A program made the translations under genes and the position numbers. A stretch of DNA of 64,000 nucleotides from Riptortus pedestris (taxonomy: Eukaryota > Arthropoda > Insecta > Hemiptera > Alydidae). Of the stretch, positions 13,464 through 25,600 are shown piece after piece. The notes below the pieces were generated by a model. It saw only the letters and a list, made by a program, of their open reading frames with translations. It did not search any database and was not told the origin of the DNA. Every line of letters begins with the position of its first letter. Position 1 is the stretch's first letter. The DNA is taken from the NCBI GenBank assembly GCA_019009955.1, contig CM032229.1, positions 2,980,501-3,044,500 of the forward strand, read 5' to 3'.

Positions 13464-13649
13464 AGGTCCTTTAAGCGGAGTTTAAATCCTTTGACCCCTG
13501 TCATCTGTTCCGAGGGCATTCAGAAAATTGTTTCAGAAACAAGAAAATTTCTTATTAATATCTAAATTGGAGTGCCATAAACTCTATTCATTCATATACA
13601 CTTAAGGGTAGTAAAATACAATAACACGAAGAATACAAAAAGTGCGTAA

Positions 13650-14070
13650 ACTAAGCAAATTACCCATGTGATGGTTTATAATACATAAATCTGCATACTG
13701 GCAACACCTCCGTGAATACTGTAAGAATAAATAGAAACGTAATGAGAAATGATTCAGTCAATTTACATTTTAATAACCTCCACAACGGAAAGCATCTGAA
13801 TTGTAAACAAACAGGTCAGCCAACCTCTCAGAGCTGAATAGATAGAAATATTCTTGGCCGGAAAGAAAAACAATTACTGAAATATATCTGAATATAATAT
13901 ATTAATTTTATTGAAATCTATTTACTATAAAATAATTTTTATCGCAATCACTCAAATTTTAGTAATCCATTAACAAAAGAGGGAGGGGAGTTGGTCAACA
14001 GAACTTATTTGCATATATCTCACAGAGTAAAAGTTCAATGAAAACAATATTTGGAACGTCTTGTACGACC
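13650..14070 (-). mobile_element. HINE-like element, fragment
   Basis: Colinear with the near-complete copy at 58751-59715: ACTAAGCAAATTACCCATGT, CACCTCCGTGAAT, TTGTAAACAAACAGG, the AACATATTAATTTTATTGAA-type stretch, and TTGGTCAACAGAAC. Both termini are lost. The strand is given for the inferred sense of the family (palindromic end as 5'). Confidence 0.7.
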
Positions 14071-14079
14071 TTTAACAGA

Positions 14080-14308
14080 AGATAGCCCACATATTAGTTC
14101 ATTTAAAGAAAATTTATATTTGCAAAATAAAAATAATACAACTTTAAACAACACTTTCTACGTTTTACTCATTTTACTACAATTTATTACTAACCATTAC
14201 GTGTGTGTGCCATGTAATTCTCCTTTGCATTTAGTTGTCATACAAGAATTTAATTCAATAATGGAGATGCTACCCTAATTTTAATTTAATATATACTTAT
14301 TAAATAAA

Positions 14309-14348
<40 letters not shown>

Positions 14349-15540
14349 TTTGTTGACATATTTCTTAATGGAAACATATATATTTCAACATCGCCGCTGT
14401 CGCGTAACTCATTTAAATAACAGTAACAGAATAATTAAATCAAATGGATGTGGAAGCTATTTATTAATTACTCTGAATTCCGAAATACAAAACTACACGA
14501 AATTCAGCCTAAAATGTTCTTACAAAATACCACTAGACTGAAATGTTTTTCTCGCACAAGTATATATTTAGTTCTATTTCGTGAACTCCCAAATCTTGCC
14601 AATGCAGAATCTAGTTTTGCTACAATGTGTGTATTTGTGACATATGTTTGATAGCTCTACTCTCGTTATCACTACTCGTGGCGAGTTGTTGTAGGCTAGG
14701 ATTGTTGTTTCGTAAGCTAACTACAGAGAAGAGATCTGTTCGTCCATAGTATTGAGGGAATGGTAACAACTGCTGATAGCAGACCATTTGCCGTAGCTAT
14801 TTGGTATATCAGGGTGGTTATCCTCGTCCCGGATCGTTAGTCCATGTGAAATATGTCCCGGGACCGATCACAGCACTTTCAGCAAACTATCCCTCTCCGC
14901 AATTACATATCGATACAACTTCTCTTTCACCTTTCTCCCGCATTTGGTTTTGTCTACATAACTTTTTCTGCTTCTAACATCTTTAGGTAGTTTTAAGATC
15001 TTCGTTTAGAAATTTCCTCATTAAGTTCACGTGATAACGACCTTGGTCTAATGGTGGATTAACTTTGCATTCATAATATATTTATATAAAGAACCTGGGC
15101 AAATCATGGAGGATATCTGTGAATTTAATGGGCAAAAGATTTCGTTGACTTCCATCTTTTAACGTTTCCGTGCAACAACCTTATTCACATTAGTTAATTC
15201 CCTTTGATTCACATTACCAACAAAGTTATTTTCATTACTATATACCTCCTTTTTGAGATTTATCTTTTATATAAGTGTTAAATTATTTATTAATCAGACA
15301 CATTATTGGCTCATAATAGCCATATGTCTTAACTTTGGACAGAGCACAAAAGTTGACGAATGATTTAAACAAACTTCCTAAAAACAAGAACACCGTGGCA
15401 ATACAAGAGTTCCGAATTATAATAACATAATCAAGGACTGGGACCAAGAGGACATGAAACAAAGAGAAAGAAAAGTGACAGTTCATGAATGGAATGACAA
15501 ATTACTAAAACTTACACTAATAGAATAGATGGTTTTGATT
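14080..15540. other. non-coding with a 32-base T run
   Basis: T-run at about 14311-14342, directly after AATAAAAG, suggesting an inverted poly-A tail or simple expansion. No gene or named repeat seen in the rest. Confidence 0.4.
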
Positions 15541-15544
15541 TGAG

Positions 15545-15725
15545 ATAGATCTCTAAGGGAGGCATGAAATGAAAAATCGCGATATTTCGTTTCCAATTGC
15601 TTTTTTTCAGCACATGCACATTAATAGAGTTGTGTGTTTTGTTATTTAAAGTAACGTCTGTTAAACACTTTTGTCGAATATCGAATAATAAACGGTTTAT
15701 ACGCTAAAACTATAGAAGTCAACAA
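15545..15725 (-). mobile_element. RTE-like element fragment
   Basis: In reverse orientation it matches one monomer of the element at 10.2-11.45 kb. Shared words are GGGAGGC, AAAAATCGCGATATTTCGT, TTTGTTATTTAAAGTAACGT and TAAACGGTTTATACGC. Ends are missing. It directly abuts the LINE relic at 15740. Confidence 0.7.
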
Positions 15726-15739
15726 TTTGATTAGCCCAA

Positions 15740-16149
15740 ACAACTGAATCGAGCCAAAAAAAACTCTGCATTTGAATTAGCATTTTCCTCGCAACTGAGA
15801 GAGAGGGAGAAGAGAGAGGGGGGGAGAGAGAGGGGGAGAGAGAAGGGAGAGAGAGGGGGAGAGAGATAGAGAAAGATTGGCGAAAAATGTGGGTTCTGCA
15901 GGCTGTGTTTAAAATTATTTATCAATCTCTCACTATTCATGGGAATAAAACCCTCATAAAGATTTCTAGGCACTCCAAAATCCAGGATTTTCTTTGAAAG
16001 ACATAATATATTTAAGCGCCGATACACCTTAGACGTGTGCCATCCCAGAGATTTCTTGTATGATGTTATGTGCTCATCTCTCTTAGCATTGAATATATAC
16101 CTGATAGATGAATTAAATGCTCTCTGAATTTTTATGTCTTCTGTAGATG

Positions 16150-16195
<46 letters not shown>

Positions 16196-16558
16196 GGAAT
16201 CGCAGTACCACATTAATGGCACAATTAGGCTGGATCCCAAGTTTTATCTTAATTTCTAATGGGAAATAGTTTTATATTTTATGTTAGCTACCAAAGCTGC
16301 TTGATCCTGCCATGAGAGATTGCTGTTAATTATTACGTCAAGTATACTCATTTTTTCACTCTTTTCAATAATCTGCTCATTTATTGATATTGAAAGTCTA
16401 GGCTGTTTAATTTTTTTGAATATTTTTGGGGTACCAAGCAGTAACCACTTGGTTTTTTTTGTGTTTAGAGTTAACGATTTGTTTTGCGCACCAATCAGTA
16501 ATACTCTCAGGAAAGAGAGAGAGAGAGGGGGGGGGGAGAGGGGTAGAAAGAGAGACAT
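15740..16558 (-). pseudogene. non-LTR retrotransposon reverse transcriptase, C-terminal half, broken
   Basis: Minus strand, upstream part (16558 down to about 16256): LTLNTKKTKWLLLGTPKIFK then ILDVIINSNLSWQDQ, matching the KT-x-x-LLGTP and LGVxxxSxLSWxxQ blocks of CR1/Jockey-type enzymes. Downstream (16240 down to about 15870): WYCDSVY, then after an (AT)n tract QRAFNSSIRYIFNAKRDEH and SLGWHT. This is the usual C-terminal block of such proteins. The YADD box and endonuclease are absent. A stop separates the two pieces and simple repeats interrupt the frame, so it is dead. Confidence 0.8.
15798..15867. repeat. GA-rich simple repeat
   Basis: Impure (GA)n with G-runs. Further GA-rich tracts lie at 16517-16572 and an (AT)n tract at 16151-16192, all within or beside the LINE relic. 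Confidence 0.9.
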
Positions 16559-16579
16559 GAGAGAGAGAGAAGAGGCGCA

Positions 16580-17069
16580 AGACTACAAAGAGAAGAGCTA
16601 CTATTTGATGTAGGATCTAGATAGGTCCTAGCCGGAACTGAGGGCTACCTATGTTTTGGCAGCTAGCTAGCTCATGGGAATAGCCTCTAATGCAGACCAG
16701 CAGATCTCATCTCTAGCCTTCCCACAGCATCACATAGCAGCATCACAGCATCATAGCAGCATCTTCTTACAACAGGATGGGGAGGTGCATCATCTACTAT
16801 GTAACACTCATTCGACCGTCCTTCATGGTTGTCAACAACTACAGACTCCAATTGGCAAGGTGTCGCAAACCGAACACTTTGATATTTCTTAGATTTACCT
16901 TTATTCAAAATGTTTGATCAAGTCAAATAAGGACCAGCTGAACGATTGTATAAAATCGGGTTGTGCCATGGTTTTGTATTAAAAGATTTTTATCTTCTCT
17001 GGTGAGGTTATATACAATACAATCTCGTCACAATAAAATAGCTCAGTTTTGGTCTTGTAACCTAAGAAA
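16580..17069. other. non-coding, nothing recognised
   Basis: Contains overlapping CATCACAGCA/CATAGCAGCAT repeats near 16730-16765. The overlapping short frames on both strands have no family motif. Confidence 0.35.
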
Positions 17070-17880
17070 GTCCGTCACGCAGGGGCTGCTTATATGAAGC
17101 AGATTTCCCTCGCGAAGTTAAACAATAGATAATCCTACATTACTGCTAACACATCAACACCGGGAATATTATGGTAATAAATAAAAACGGTAATAAGGAA
17201 TCTTTCCTCTTCCTTTCCGGCGGGAAGTAGCTGAAATGTAAACAAACATGCCGTCTGCCAACGGCACATCGAAAAGAAAAACATTAACTGAAACATATCA
17301 GAATAAAACATATTAATTTTATTCAATACTATTTACTATATCTAGTACTGTCATTTATAATGAATCAGAAAAATTTTTCTCTCAATCAATCAAATTTTAG
17401 TAGTAACAAGAGCATATTTGCATGTTCCTCGTATAATAAAGGCCTCTGGAAAACAATATTTGCTATTTAAGCTTCGAATAATGTGTTTTATTATATAACA
17501 GAGTATTGTTTATGTAACACTAGTAGAAGTGGGGGTTTACTGAAGACTGAAAACTGAAAAATGCACATATCTTGGTTAATATTCAGGATAGAGAATAAAT
17601 GTATCTAACAATATTTATTGGCACTTTACTTTGCAAGAAGATTGGTTCTATACAGTTTTTCGAGCCGACGAATTGTAACGGAGATATTTTGATTTTTAGA
17701 AAATCCCACTTCTTTCTTTTTACATAAAACGATTAAATACCGAGTTTGGTAACGATCAAACAAAAATCGCGACCGCTAGGGCAGACAAATATATATATGC
17801 TTATATATATATCATTTTGAATTGACCTCATTTTCGTCATCTCCTGGGTTGGATCTATGGACATTTGAAGAAATTTTTAA
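17070..17880 (-). mobile_element. HINE-like element, lacking the palindromic end
   Basis: Starts at the hairpin end (GTCCGTCACGCAGGGGCTGC then AGCAGATTTCCC). It contains GGGGGTTTACTGAAG, the TTCGAGCCGACGAATTGTAA block, GAGTTTGGTAACGATCAAAC, GACCGCTAG and (AT)n. It ends in TCGTCATCTCCTGGGTTGGA with the palindromic terminus missing. 17880-18480 beyond it holds no recognised gene. Confidence 0.8.
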
Positions 17881-18480
17881 ACGATATTGGAGAAAGGGCA
17901 GACTCGTTGAGGAAATGCAACTCTTGATGAAAGGTTCTTCCCAGATAGAGGATAGAAGGCCTCATTCCCTCGGGATTCTCAGGGATTGTGTATTTCTCGG
18001 TTAATTGTCAGGACATGAAGAGACAAAGGCCCTTTCCCCTCATTGTTCCTCAAGTCTCTCTCCTCAATTAATGTCCTCAATTCACCATCAATTCGGATCA
18101 ATTCCGATTTATTGCTCCTTCCCATTCTCCATTTTCTCACATTCTCCCTCCGGTCGACACATGTTCCTTTTTAGTCCTCATTTCTTCGGCAGAATGAAAA
18201 ATTCTCAGCGGTTCCCCTTTCGCTGAGTGGAAGCCGTCAATTGTCAATGTTTCACCACTTTGTAATTGCCTGAGCCTTAAGAACTCTTATACTGACAGTA
18301 TATCTTAAACAATGGAAAATCTTATATGGATGACATTTCGTACATTCATGGGAAAATTCGGAATCAAAGGTTCCCCAAAGGACATTATTTCTGAAGTACA
18401 TTTAGTTCTCTAATCAACATTGCAGGTATTAGATCAAGCATTCACGGCAAGTTTACAAGTTAATTGGTAATATAAAATTA

Positions 18481-18690
18481 AACTCAGGTGCTAAGGCGAT
18501 GGCCTAAATCTCACATGGTAAACTTAGAGTGGCGAGGTCAATTCCCACCGGGGCAATGGGAATTTATTTAGTGACGGAATGATTAAATAACTTCCATAGT
18601 CTCAGCCTGGTTAGAAAAGGGTAGTAACCTGTAGATAACCCGTCCCGATCAGCCACAATAGCAAAAAGTAGACGTTGATAAATAACTAAT
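18481..18690 (+). repeat. tRNA-derived SINE, near full length
   Basis: Head CTCAGGTGCTAAGGCGATGG, then CTCACATGGTAAACTTAGAG. Body TTTATTTAGTGACGGAATGA, 3' part GGTAGTAACCTGTAGATAAC and tail GACGTTGATAAATAAC. Confidence 0.85.
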
Positions 18691-18894
18691 AATGTTCCAT
18701 TTACATAAAAAAATACAAAGCACGTAACTAAACATTATTATAAAGTGTCTAACCTAAAAGAATTTCTTTCGCGTCAGCTTTTGGCTAGCTTGGTTGCAAA
18801 GAACAGGACAGAGATCCTGGTTATAAAAAAACTTATTTCACAAGTCAGAAGCAAGAGTCGAATTGGGAAAAAAGAAAATGAAGGAGGAAATTTT

Positions 18895-19160
18895 TAATTA
18901 ATTATTTATTAACGCCCACTGTCTGCAACTAAGGCCAATTGTGACGGATTATCTACAGGTTACCACCCTTTTCTAGCCAGGGTGGGACTAACCTTGGCTA
19001 AACTTAACCCCTGGAGGAAGAAATAACTAAGGATAAGTGATTTTTAATTTGCACCAGTCATCTAGAAGTTACCACCTTTTTCGAAAGGATTTCACTAGAT
19101 ATGTTTGTCACTAAATAAATTTCTACTGCCCTAGTGGCAATCTAACCCACGGCTGTTGGT
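18895..19160 (-). repeat. tRNA-derived SINE, inverted, two overlapping pieces
   Basis: ATTTATTAACGCCCACTGTC, TTATCTACAGGTTACCACCC and TTTTCTAGCCAGGGTGGGAC form one 3' half. A second partial copy follows (TCATCTAGAAGTTACCACC, then GTCACTAAATAAATTTC). Probably two insertions or a duplication. Confidence 0.75.
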
Positions 19161-19404
19161 GATTATAGTAAAAATGACTATTGGTTCAACAGATTACTAT
19201 GAAATACCTATATTATATATCCTTGTAAAGAAGTGAATGAATTTAATTTGAGAGCCTGGGCACTTTTTTTGACGATATAAATATATAGGTTTCCATATCA
19301 ATACGAATTTTGTCGTTATAAAGACTTCTTTAATTTATTTTTCTAACATCAGGAACTTTACTTTAAATTTTAAACATTAAAATATATTTTTTTTAGAATT
19401 AAAT

Positions 19405-19590
19405 TATTTTTTAACGTCATCATTTTGCAACTGAGGTTAATTGAGACAGGTTATCTAAAGGTTACAACCCTGAACCGGGTGGGGCTAAGAATTTTATTAA
19501 ATGAGTCATCACTAAATAAATCCTTATGCCCAGGCAGGAATAGAACTCGCCACTCTAGGTTTACAAATATATTAGAGACTAATGCCATAA
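19405..19590 (-). repeat. tRNA-derived SINE, inverted
   Basis: TTTGCAACTGAGGTTAATTG, AGGTTATCTAAAGGTTACAA, TCACTAAATAAATCC and AATAGAACTCGCCACTCTAG give the reverse complement of the 3' body and B-box region. Confidence 0.8.
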
Positions 19591-19599
19591 AAAATATTT

Positions 19600-20150
19600 A
19601 TTTAAGTACTGTATTATTAAAAATGAGTATGACACATTAAGTTTTTGTAAGCAAATTCCGGAAACAATACATCTCGTTTTTGAATGAACTAGGCAAAACT
19701 CATTTAAGAGAAACTGCCCTATAATTATCTTTAATCACAAGTTTAATGTTAAATTCAAACAGGTCTTGTTCATCGCGAAATGTAGGTGATTCGTAAATTC
19801 AATTCTGTTAAAACATTGCCGAACAAGTATGCATATTAAAAAATAATGTATTCGACGGATGAGATAAAGGGAATGCTATGCCTGGACAAAATTACATGTA
19901 GTTAGAGGAAGAGGGTTCATTAGACCCAGCACTGAAGATGATAGTATTTTCGACGAGAGCCAAGTCATAAGTCATAGGGCAGTTATACACACATCTACAA
20001 CGAGCGAAAAATTGATGTGAGGAACAATATAATAAAAAGAGGAATAAGTGTTTATTAAGGAATATTACCGAGTGCTTAACTTAATGTAGAGCCATAACGA
20101 GTGAGGCGCAAGATTGAAGATACCTCGGACCTGTTAACGGTCTACAAATA
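19600..20150. other. non-coding, nothing recognised
   Basis: No exon, RNA gene or named repeat seen. Confidence 0.35.
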
Positions 20151-20153
20151 AAA

Positions 20154-20252
20154 GTGTGGTGTATGGGTGTGTGTCGGTGTAAGGGCTGTGTGTGTGTGTG
20201 TGTGGTGTATGGGTGTGTGTCGGTGTAAGGGCTGTGTGTGTGTCGGTGTAAA
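20154..20252. repeat. GT-rich minisatellite, two units of about 50 bp
   Basis: The block GGTGTATGGGTGTGTGTCGG then TGTAAGGGCTGTG occurs twice in tandem with intervening (TG)n, followed by a third partial unit (TCGGTGTAA). A short CACCAA hexamer run lies at 20437-20462. Confidence 0.85.
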
Positions 20253-20699
20253 TAGATCGCGCTCCGTGGGAAAACTCCCCTAATTACAAAGCTTTGGGAC
20301 TGGCCACTTAGAATTAATCCGATATATGCCCTCTCTATTATAATAATAGGCTAACTGTCGGAGAGACGAGCCCTATCTGGCGTGAGAGATCTGTAGCACG
20401 TGTCGCACTGCCCGTCTGGGTGTTAGCTAATCGCTCACCAACACCAACACCAACACCAACATTAATATCAGCCATCAGCCAGCAATTACAATTAACTCCT
20501 TTTGGGATTGCTCTTACGGCAAACAAATAGAACAAAATTAAAGATATTAAGAGCTAATTTGGTCTTCCCCAAATTATGCACTATATTATTCATATTTACC
20601 GTCTCAACTACTCTTGAAATACATAGCTAATGATTGGATCTCAATTGAAGATAACTAACAAAGAAACTGCCAATAAAAATTACAAAGTATATAATATAT

Positions 20700-21300
20700 G
20701 GTTACGTTTATTACAAAAATAATAAACGTTGATTATTACGGTTCTTTGGGATTGCCAAATTAAACACACAAATTTTAGTGTTTTTATCACTGCACAATTT
20801 ATTTGACGATGCACAATACACTTGGCAATTATTCTTAATTACTACTTACAGTATACACTGATAGCGTCACTGTTCTTCAGATTACACAGTCCCAACAATT
20901 CACTCACGGTCACTGAAATTCCACAACAACAAGACGCACTGCACTGCCCTTTACTTCGCGGCACTGTACTGTCTTAAACACGGCACTAAACAGTCACATT
21001 CACGGCACAACACTGTTCTTCTTCTAAAAACACTTTACCGCACTGCACTAAGTCGCATTGTAGCACTGATGTGACCATCAAGATAGCTGAGCATAAAACT
21101 GACTGGCTCGCGGCTGGCCCTTCTTTATATAGGTCGTCGGCATACATCAAAGGGGAATTGTCTGGACCCCTCGACGTCTGGCTGGAAGGTACTGGTAGGA
21201 CCTAGGACATTCTGTCGGCTTCTTTGATCTACGTCATACTTCCCAAATACGCGACTCTCTCACTCTGAAGGATTATTCATGTATTTAATTTTCGCAACAA
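20700..21300 (-). mobile_element. probable solo LTR of a Gypsy-type retrotransposon
   Basis: On the minus strand it has a TATA-like CCTATATAAAGAAGG at about 21125-21139. Downstream is a transcribed segment rich in the CAGTGC/GCACTG words typical of insect Gypsy LTRs, then AATAAT/AATAA near 20715. The plausible left end on that strand is TGTTGCGAAAATTAAATA, ending at 21300. No primer-binding site, pol or second LTR was found, and I could not define a target-site duplication, so boundaries are approximate. Confidence 0.45.
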
Positions 21301-21399
21301 TATATTCTTTACTTAACAAACAAATCCTGTGAATTGACGGTCAATAAAATCTTCATTCTAGGACTCATGAGACTAACTATTCTTATGTATCTTACATAA

Positions 21400-21625
21400 T
21401 AAGGGTCCGTTGAAAACAATATGTGGTATTTTTGCTTTGAATAAGACCTTTCATGATACATTGCTTATTTTAAAAGCGCAATTACTAAAATTGGGGGTTT
21501 ACTGAAGGCCAAAATCTAAAAAATGCCAATATTGAACATAGAAGAAACTTGTATATATCAACATTTACAGGACATCAAATTTTGAATAATATTGGTTCTA
21601 TACAATTATTTCTTATATCTGACAA
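21400..21625 (-). mobile_element. HINE-like element fragment
   Basis: GAAAACAATATGTGGTATTT, GGGGGTTTACTGAAGGCC, and TTGGTTCTATACAATT match the central part of the 58.75 kb copy. Confidence 0.6.
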
Positions 21626-21714
21626 AGATGGATTGGATGTTTGGGATCAACCTAGAAGTATGGAGCCCGTATCCTCTCACAATAACAATTATCCTGAATT
21701 ATTATTATTTATAC

Positions 21715-22700
21715 GATACTCGATATTCAACGTTTCTTGTCAACACTAAAGATCATATTTTTTAGTGGTTGAAATCAGACCAGGAATTGCGGTTTAGAGG
21801 AGTGAGATTCGAAAATATATCCACCATTATGAGCCGCACCATAAAATGCTATTGAAACAATCATATTAAACTAAATGAAATACTAATCGAGTTATTTGTA
21901 CTTGCTTGTTTTCAGAACTCCTCCCCCCCCCCTCCCTCCCATTCCATCTAAGAATTCGTATTTTTAGGAGATTTCCCTTAAGCAAACACGATATCTACAC
22001 ATTTTATGTAAAAAGACAGATCAAGTTCGTTAATGGCTGAAATCGGACCAGGGGGGTTTTGAGAGGGGTTTTTTGAAAATTCGAAATATCTCCCGGTTAC
22101 CTCCTCGGAGCAAAAGATTGTATAGAACAATCTTATTGTATATTAAATATACTATAAATATTATTCTATACATTTATTCTCTATCTTGAATATTAACCGA
22201 GATATTTGCATTTTTCAGTTTTCAACCTTCAACAAACCCCCACTTATACTCATGTTATATAATAAACCACATCATTCGAAGCTTAAAATACCATAAATTG
22301 TTTTAAGAGACCTTTATTATACGAGATAGAGAACAAAATATGTTCTTGTAACCCCCCCCCCTTCTTAATTTCTTGGACTACTAAAATTTGATTGATTGAG
22401 ATAAAAAATATTCAGATCCATTACAAATTTTCAGGACTAGATACAGTAAATAATATTCAATGAAATTAATTTGTTATACTCTGATATATTTCCGTAATTT
22501 TTTCGTCTTTCCTGTGAGGAGTTGGCGCACCTGTTTTTTTACATTTGAGGAGCTTCCGCATGGAGGTTCTTATTATCGTTTATATTTATTCACTTGATGT
22601 TGACGGTGCTATTGTGTATCCAGTATGAAGATTTCATCTATTGTTAAACATCACGAGGGAAATTCGTTTAGTTTACGCAGCCCCTGCGTGACGGACTTTT
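21715..22700 (+). mobile_element. HINE-like element, two-module copy with intact hairpin end
   Basis: A first module (ACTCGATATTCAACG, AAAGATCATATTTT, CCACCATTATGAGCCG) runs to about 22000. The second module starts near 22005 (ATGTAAAAAGACAGATCAAG, GGCTGAAATCGGACCAGG). It runs to the terminus GTTTACGCAGCCCCTGCGTG then ACGGACTTTT, with a perfect 6-bp hairpin. Confidence 0.75.
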
Positions 22701-22709
22701 AACCCAGAA

Positions 22710-23340
22710 ATAGGGTACGTAGAAAGATGGGGTTACGAATATGTTATACCTACTCGAGGAAAATCTGCTTGGTTTACCAGCATGACGGCATTTGTTATTA
22801 AATACTACGTTTACGCAATAAATTACTAGAAGAAAATACCTTTATATGAAATTTTAAATATGGTTAACCTACAAACAGCTTATTTTAAATAACAACTGTT
22901 AGGGGGTAAGATTGCTAATAAGCAAAGCGAATGAGCATATCCCAGATGGTGGTTTACCTGTCATTCACTGATGCCTAATCACATGGGTATCATTCACAGC
23001 TGACTGTCATTCTTGATTAATGACAGCCTCATGACTGTCAATCAACATACAAATGAAGACATATAAATAATTGTAATCCTTCATTCAGCATACTCCTCTC
23101 AATCAAATATAAATAAACCAAATCAGACAACAACGAAAATTGATGGCATTAGTTCCTTCAAGTATCTCAAGTTCCTGGTGCTTAAGAAGCGTGTTTCAAA
23201 TTCATGGATACTTTTATAAAATGCGTCAAATAATATGTAAAATGAGTTTATCGTCGTGTTCTGTGAATGTATTACTTGAATTGAAGTAATTAGGACTTAA
23301 ATATCATTGGTGTGAATTTTTTATTTGAACCACAGTTTCT
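22710..23340. other. non-coding, nothing recognised
   Basis: No exon or repeat family recognised. Short imperfect repeats of TGACTGTCA occur near 22960-23040. Confidence 0.35.
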
Positions 23341-23354
23341 ATTATAGTTTATAG

Positions 23355-23936
23355 TTTTCGAACATTTTCCTCAAATGCCCCTCCATCCTGCCCAGGAGAT
23401 GACGAAAATGAGGTCCGTTAAAAACTGTATATATGTATATATTTGTCTGTTACCGCTCTAACAGTCGCAATTTTTTATCTTATCGTTACCAACCTTGATA
23501 TATAATCGTTTTATACAAAAAGAAAGATCGAGTTTGTTAACGGCTGGAATCAGACCATTGGTAGGGGGGGGGGGGGGTTTAGAGAGGGAAAATTTCGAAA
23601 ATTCTTAATATCTCCGTTATTATGCGTCGGATTGAAAAAATATATAGAACCAATCTTACTGCAAATGTAAGCTTCTATAAATGTTATGTACATTTTTTCA
23701 TTATCTTCATTATTAGCCAAGATATGTATATTTATTAATTTCTCCGCCTTCAGTAAACCCCCACTCCGTCTCATGTCATACAAACAATAAGCAGTTATAT
23801 TATGAAGCACTTTATTTGAAGCCTAAATACCAAATATATTCCACATGGAACATTTACTTTTTGAGATAAATGCAAAACGTGACGCGCGTAGGAAATCTGC
23901 TTAGTTAACGCAGCCCCTGCGTGACTGACTTTTTTC
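23355..23936 (+). mobile_element. HINE-like element, lacking the palindromic end
   Basis: Begins at TCAAATGCCCCTCCATCC and GGAGATGACGAAAATGAGGT, passes CTGTTACCGCTCTAACAGTC, and a 14-base G run, and ends GTTAACGCAGCCCCTGCGTG then ACTGACTTTTTT. Confidence 0.8.
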
Positions 23937-23999
23937 GTTCAAGCCAGGTCCACGGTTAGTTTTCCATCGGGCTTTTCGGCCATCACTAGACTAGATGGA

Positions 24000-25280
24000 T
24001 GTTGCCTTTACTGGCCGATGCATTGATATAAATTTAAGAAGTTTGAGAATACATATGGATATTTATGGTTTTTTATTAAGCAGTCCTTATTTTGCACTCT
24101 GTTCATTTCCCTAACATCTTTATTAACTGTTGGAAAATATTTGTATGCACATCTCGGCAGCCTTACGTGTACCAGAAATCTAAAGTTCCCTTCCATATTT
24201 GTTGCCTCTTTCGCAGGGCCCCTCTGCTACTTAAAAGATGGTCTTGCAGTGTACATCCTGAATATTTGGTTTTGAAGTATATTCTTGGCCGTCTTCCACA
24301 AAAGGGAATATAGTAGATTCGACCATATGGAAGTTTTGATTTGTGGCAGGAACTGCAGAACTAGTTTGGAGGTGAAACTTTTTGGCCATATCATAAGGCA
24401 CATCGATTTCCTTTTGCATTAGGGGAAGAGGGGGGCATAGAAAATCCTAGACAATATGAAACATCTTATGAATTTCGATGAAATGAGTAGCTTCCGAAAG
24501 AACACAATGACTGCAACTACAATCCCTTGTCATGAATAGGGGTTTGTACTCCAGTGCAAGCCTATAGCATGATTAAGTTTGTTCGTTCAGAGTAAAATGG
24601 TAAGACGCTAGAGTTTTTAATGGCAAATCCAAGGAGATATGAGTTGTCCGGGAAAGACATTGATTGAGTGACATCGGAGTTGAACTATTTGAGATTGAGA
24701 GTCCATTAAGGTATAGGTAAGTGATTGGAAATTCAGTAATAGTTTAAATCATCCCCTAGAGATGATGATGATGGTGTGTAAGGAGATTGGTGACTGGGAG
24801 GGGGGTGGGGGGGGAGGAGGAATATATAGAGGCTAAGTATATAAGTATATATCACATGGAGTGGTGGGGGGATCCACACATTCCTCCATAGCGTGTGAGC
24901 CTACGGTAATGGCCCTCAATTATTTAAATTATAAAGTTTTCCTCTCAATAAGTCGGCTGCGAGCAGAGCTTGTGATTTCACAGACAAATTTACAAGGTAA
25001 TTGCCCTTGTAGCGGCCCTCTCATCCATGGCCATTCCTCTACGCTATGGCTCTACACTCCACCATAGCACTAACTATGGTCAGACCATTACAAAGAATTA
25101 AGATTCCGACACATCAGAGCCAGGAAATTATCATCAAATTTCATTTTTAAATAATTATCTGTCTAAATGACACTCGTCAACAAAGATTTTGTCGTAGAGA
25201 CGTTGTTTGATGACCTTAGATATATTTTTCGCACTGACTCGGAATCAGTGCTTTGATATATAAATAAAACATGTTGTATA
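24000..25280. other. non-coding, nothing firm
   Basis: Overlapping short frames on both strands at 24090-24420 have no recognised motif. 24795-24820 is a G-rich run. No splice-bounded exon seen. Confidence 0.3.
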
Positions 25281-25289
25281 CAATGTACA

Positions 25290-25600
25290 AGAATATGTTT
25301 CAAGCCCCCGAACACAAACTTTAATATTTCCAGAAATGCGTAGCATTTTCAGGATTAAAACTCTTCAATGCTCTGTCCGAAAGTATCAAATCTATTAGAA
25401 CATACTATCTGATAATAATAAATAAATTAAAGAGCTTCATGTATGTCGGATTTTTTATACACAAGATGAATACTTTCATAAATGTACAATTATTAAATAT
25501 TTGTCATAAATATCGGTCTAAAATAATTTGTGATCAGGTACATTGTCTCTATAAGCTGGGACAAGTTTCTCATCATTTATAAAGCTTGTTTTACATTAAT
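25290..25600 (+). pseudogene. non-LTR retrotransposon 3' end, ORF2 tail relic
   Basis: The frame near 25350 reads RIKTLNALSESIKSIRTYYL then NKLKSF. This resembles the F-N-x-LP-x-x-IR-x-x-x-x-x-x-FK-x-x-LK-x-x-L tail ending many Jockey/CR1 ORF2 proteins. The following 120 bp is repeated in inverted orientation at 7940-8080, as expected for two copies of one LINE. 25600-26650 beyond is AT-rich and unassigned. Confidence 0.5.

Noticed and set aside
20700..21300. Calling a complete LTR retrotransposon
   Set aside because: Only one LTR-like segment, without pol, primer-binding site or a definable target duplication; reported as a probable solo LTR.
24092..24419. Overlapping sense and antisense 62-73 codon frames
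   Set aside because: Neither shows a recognisable domain or plausible exon boundaries.
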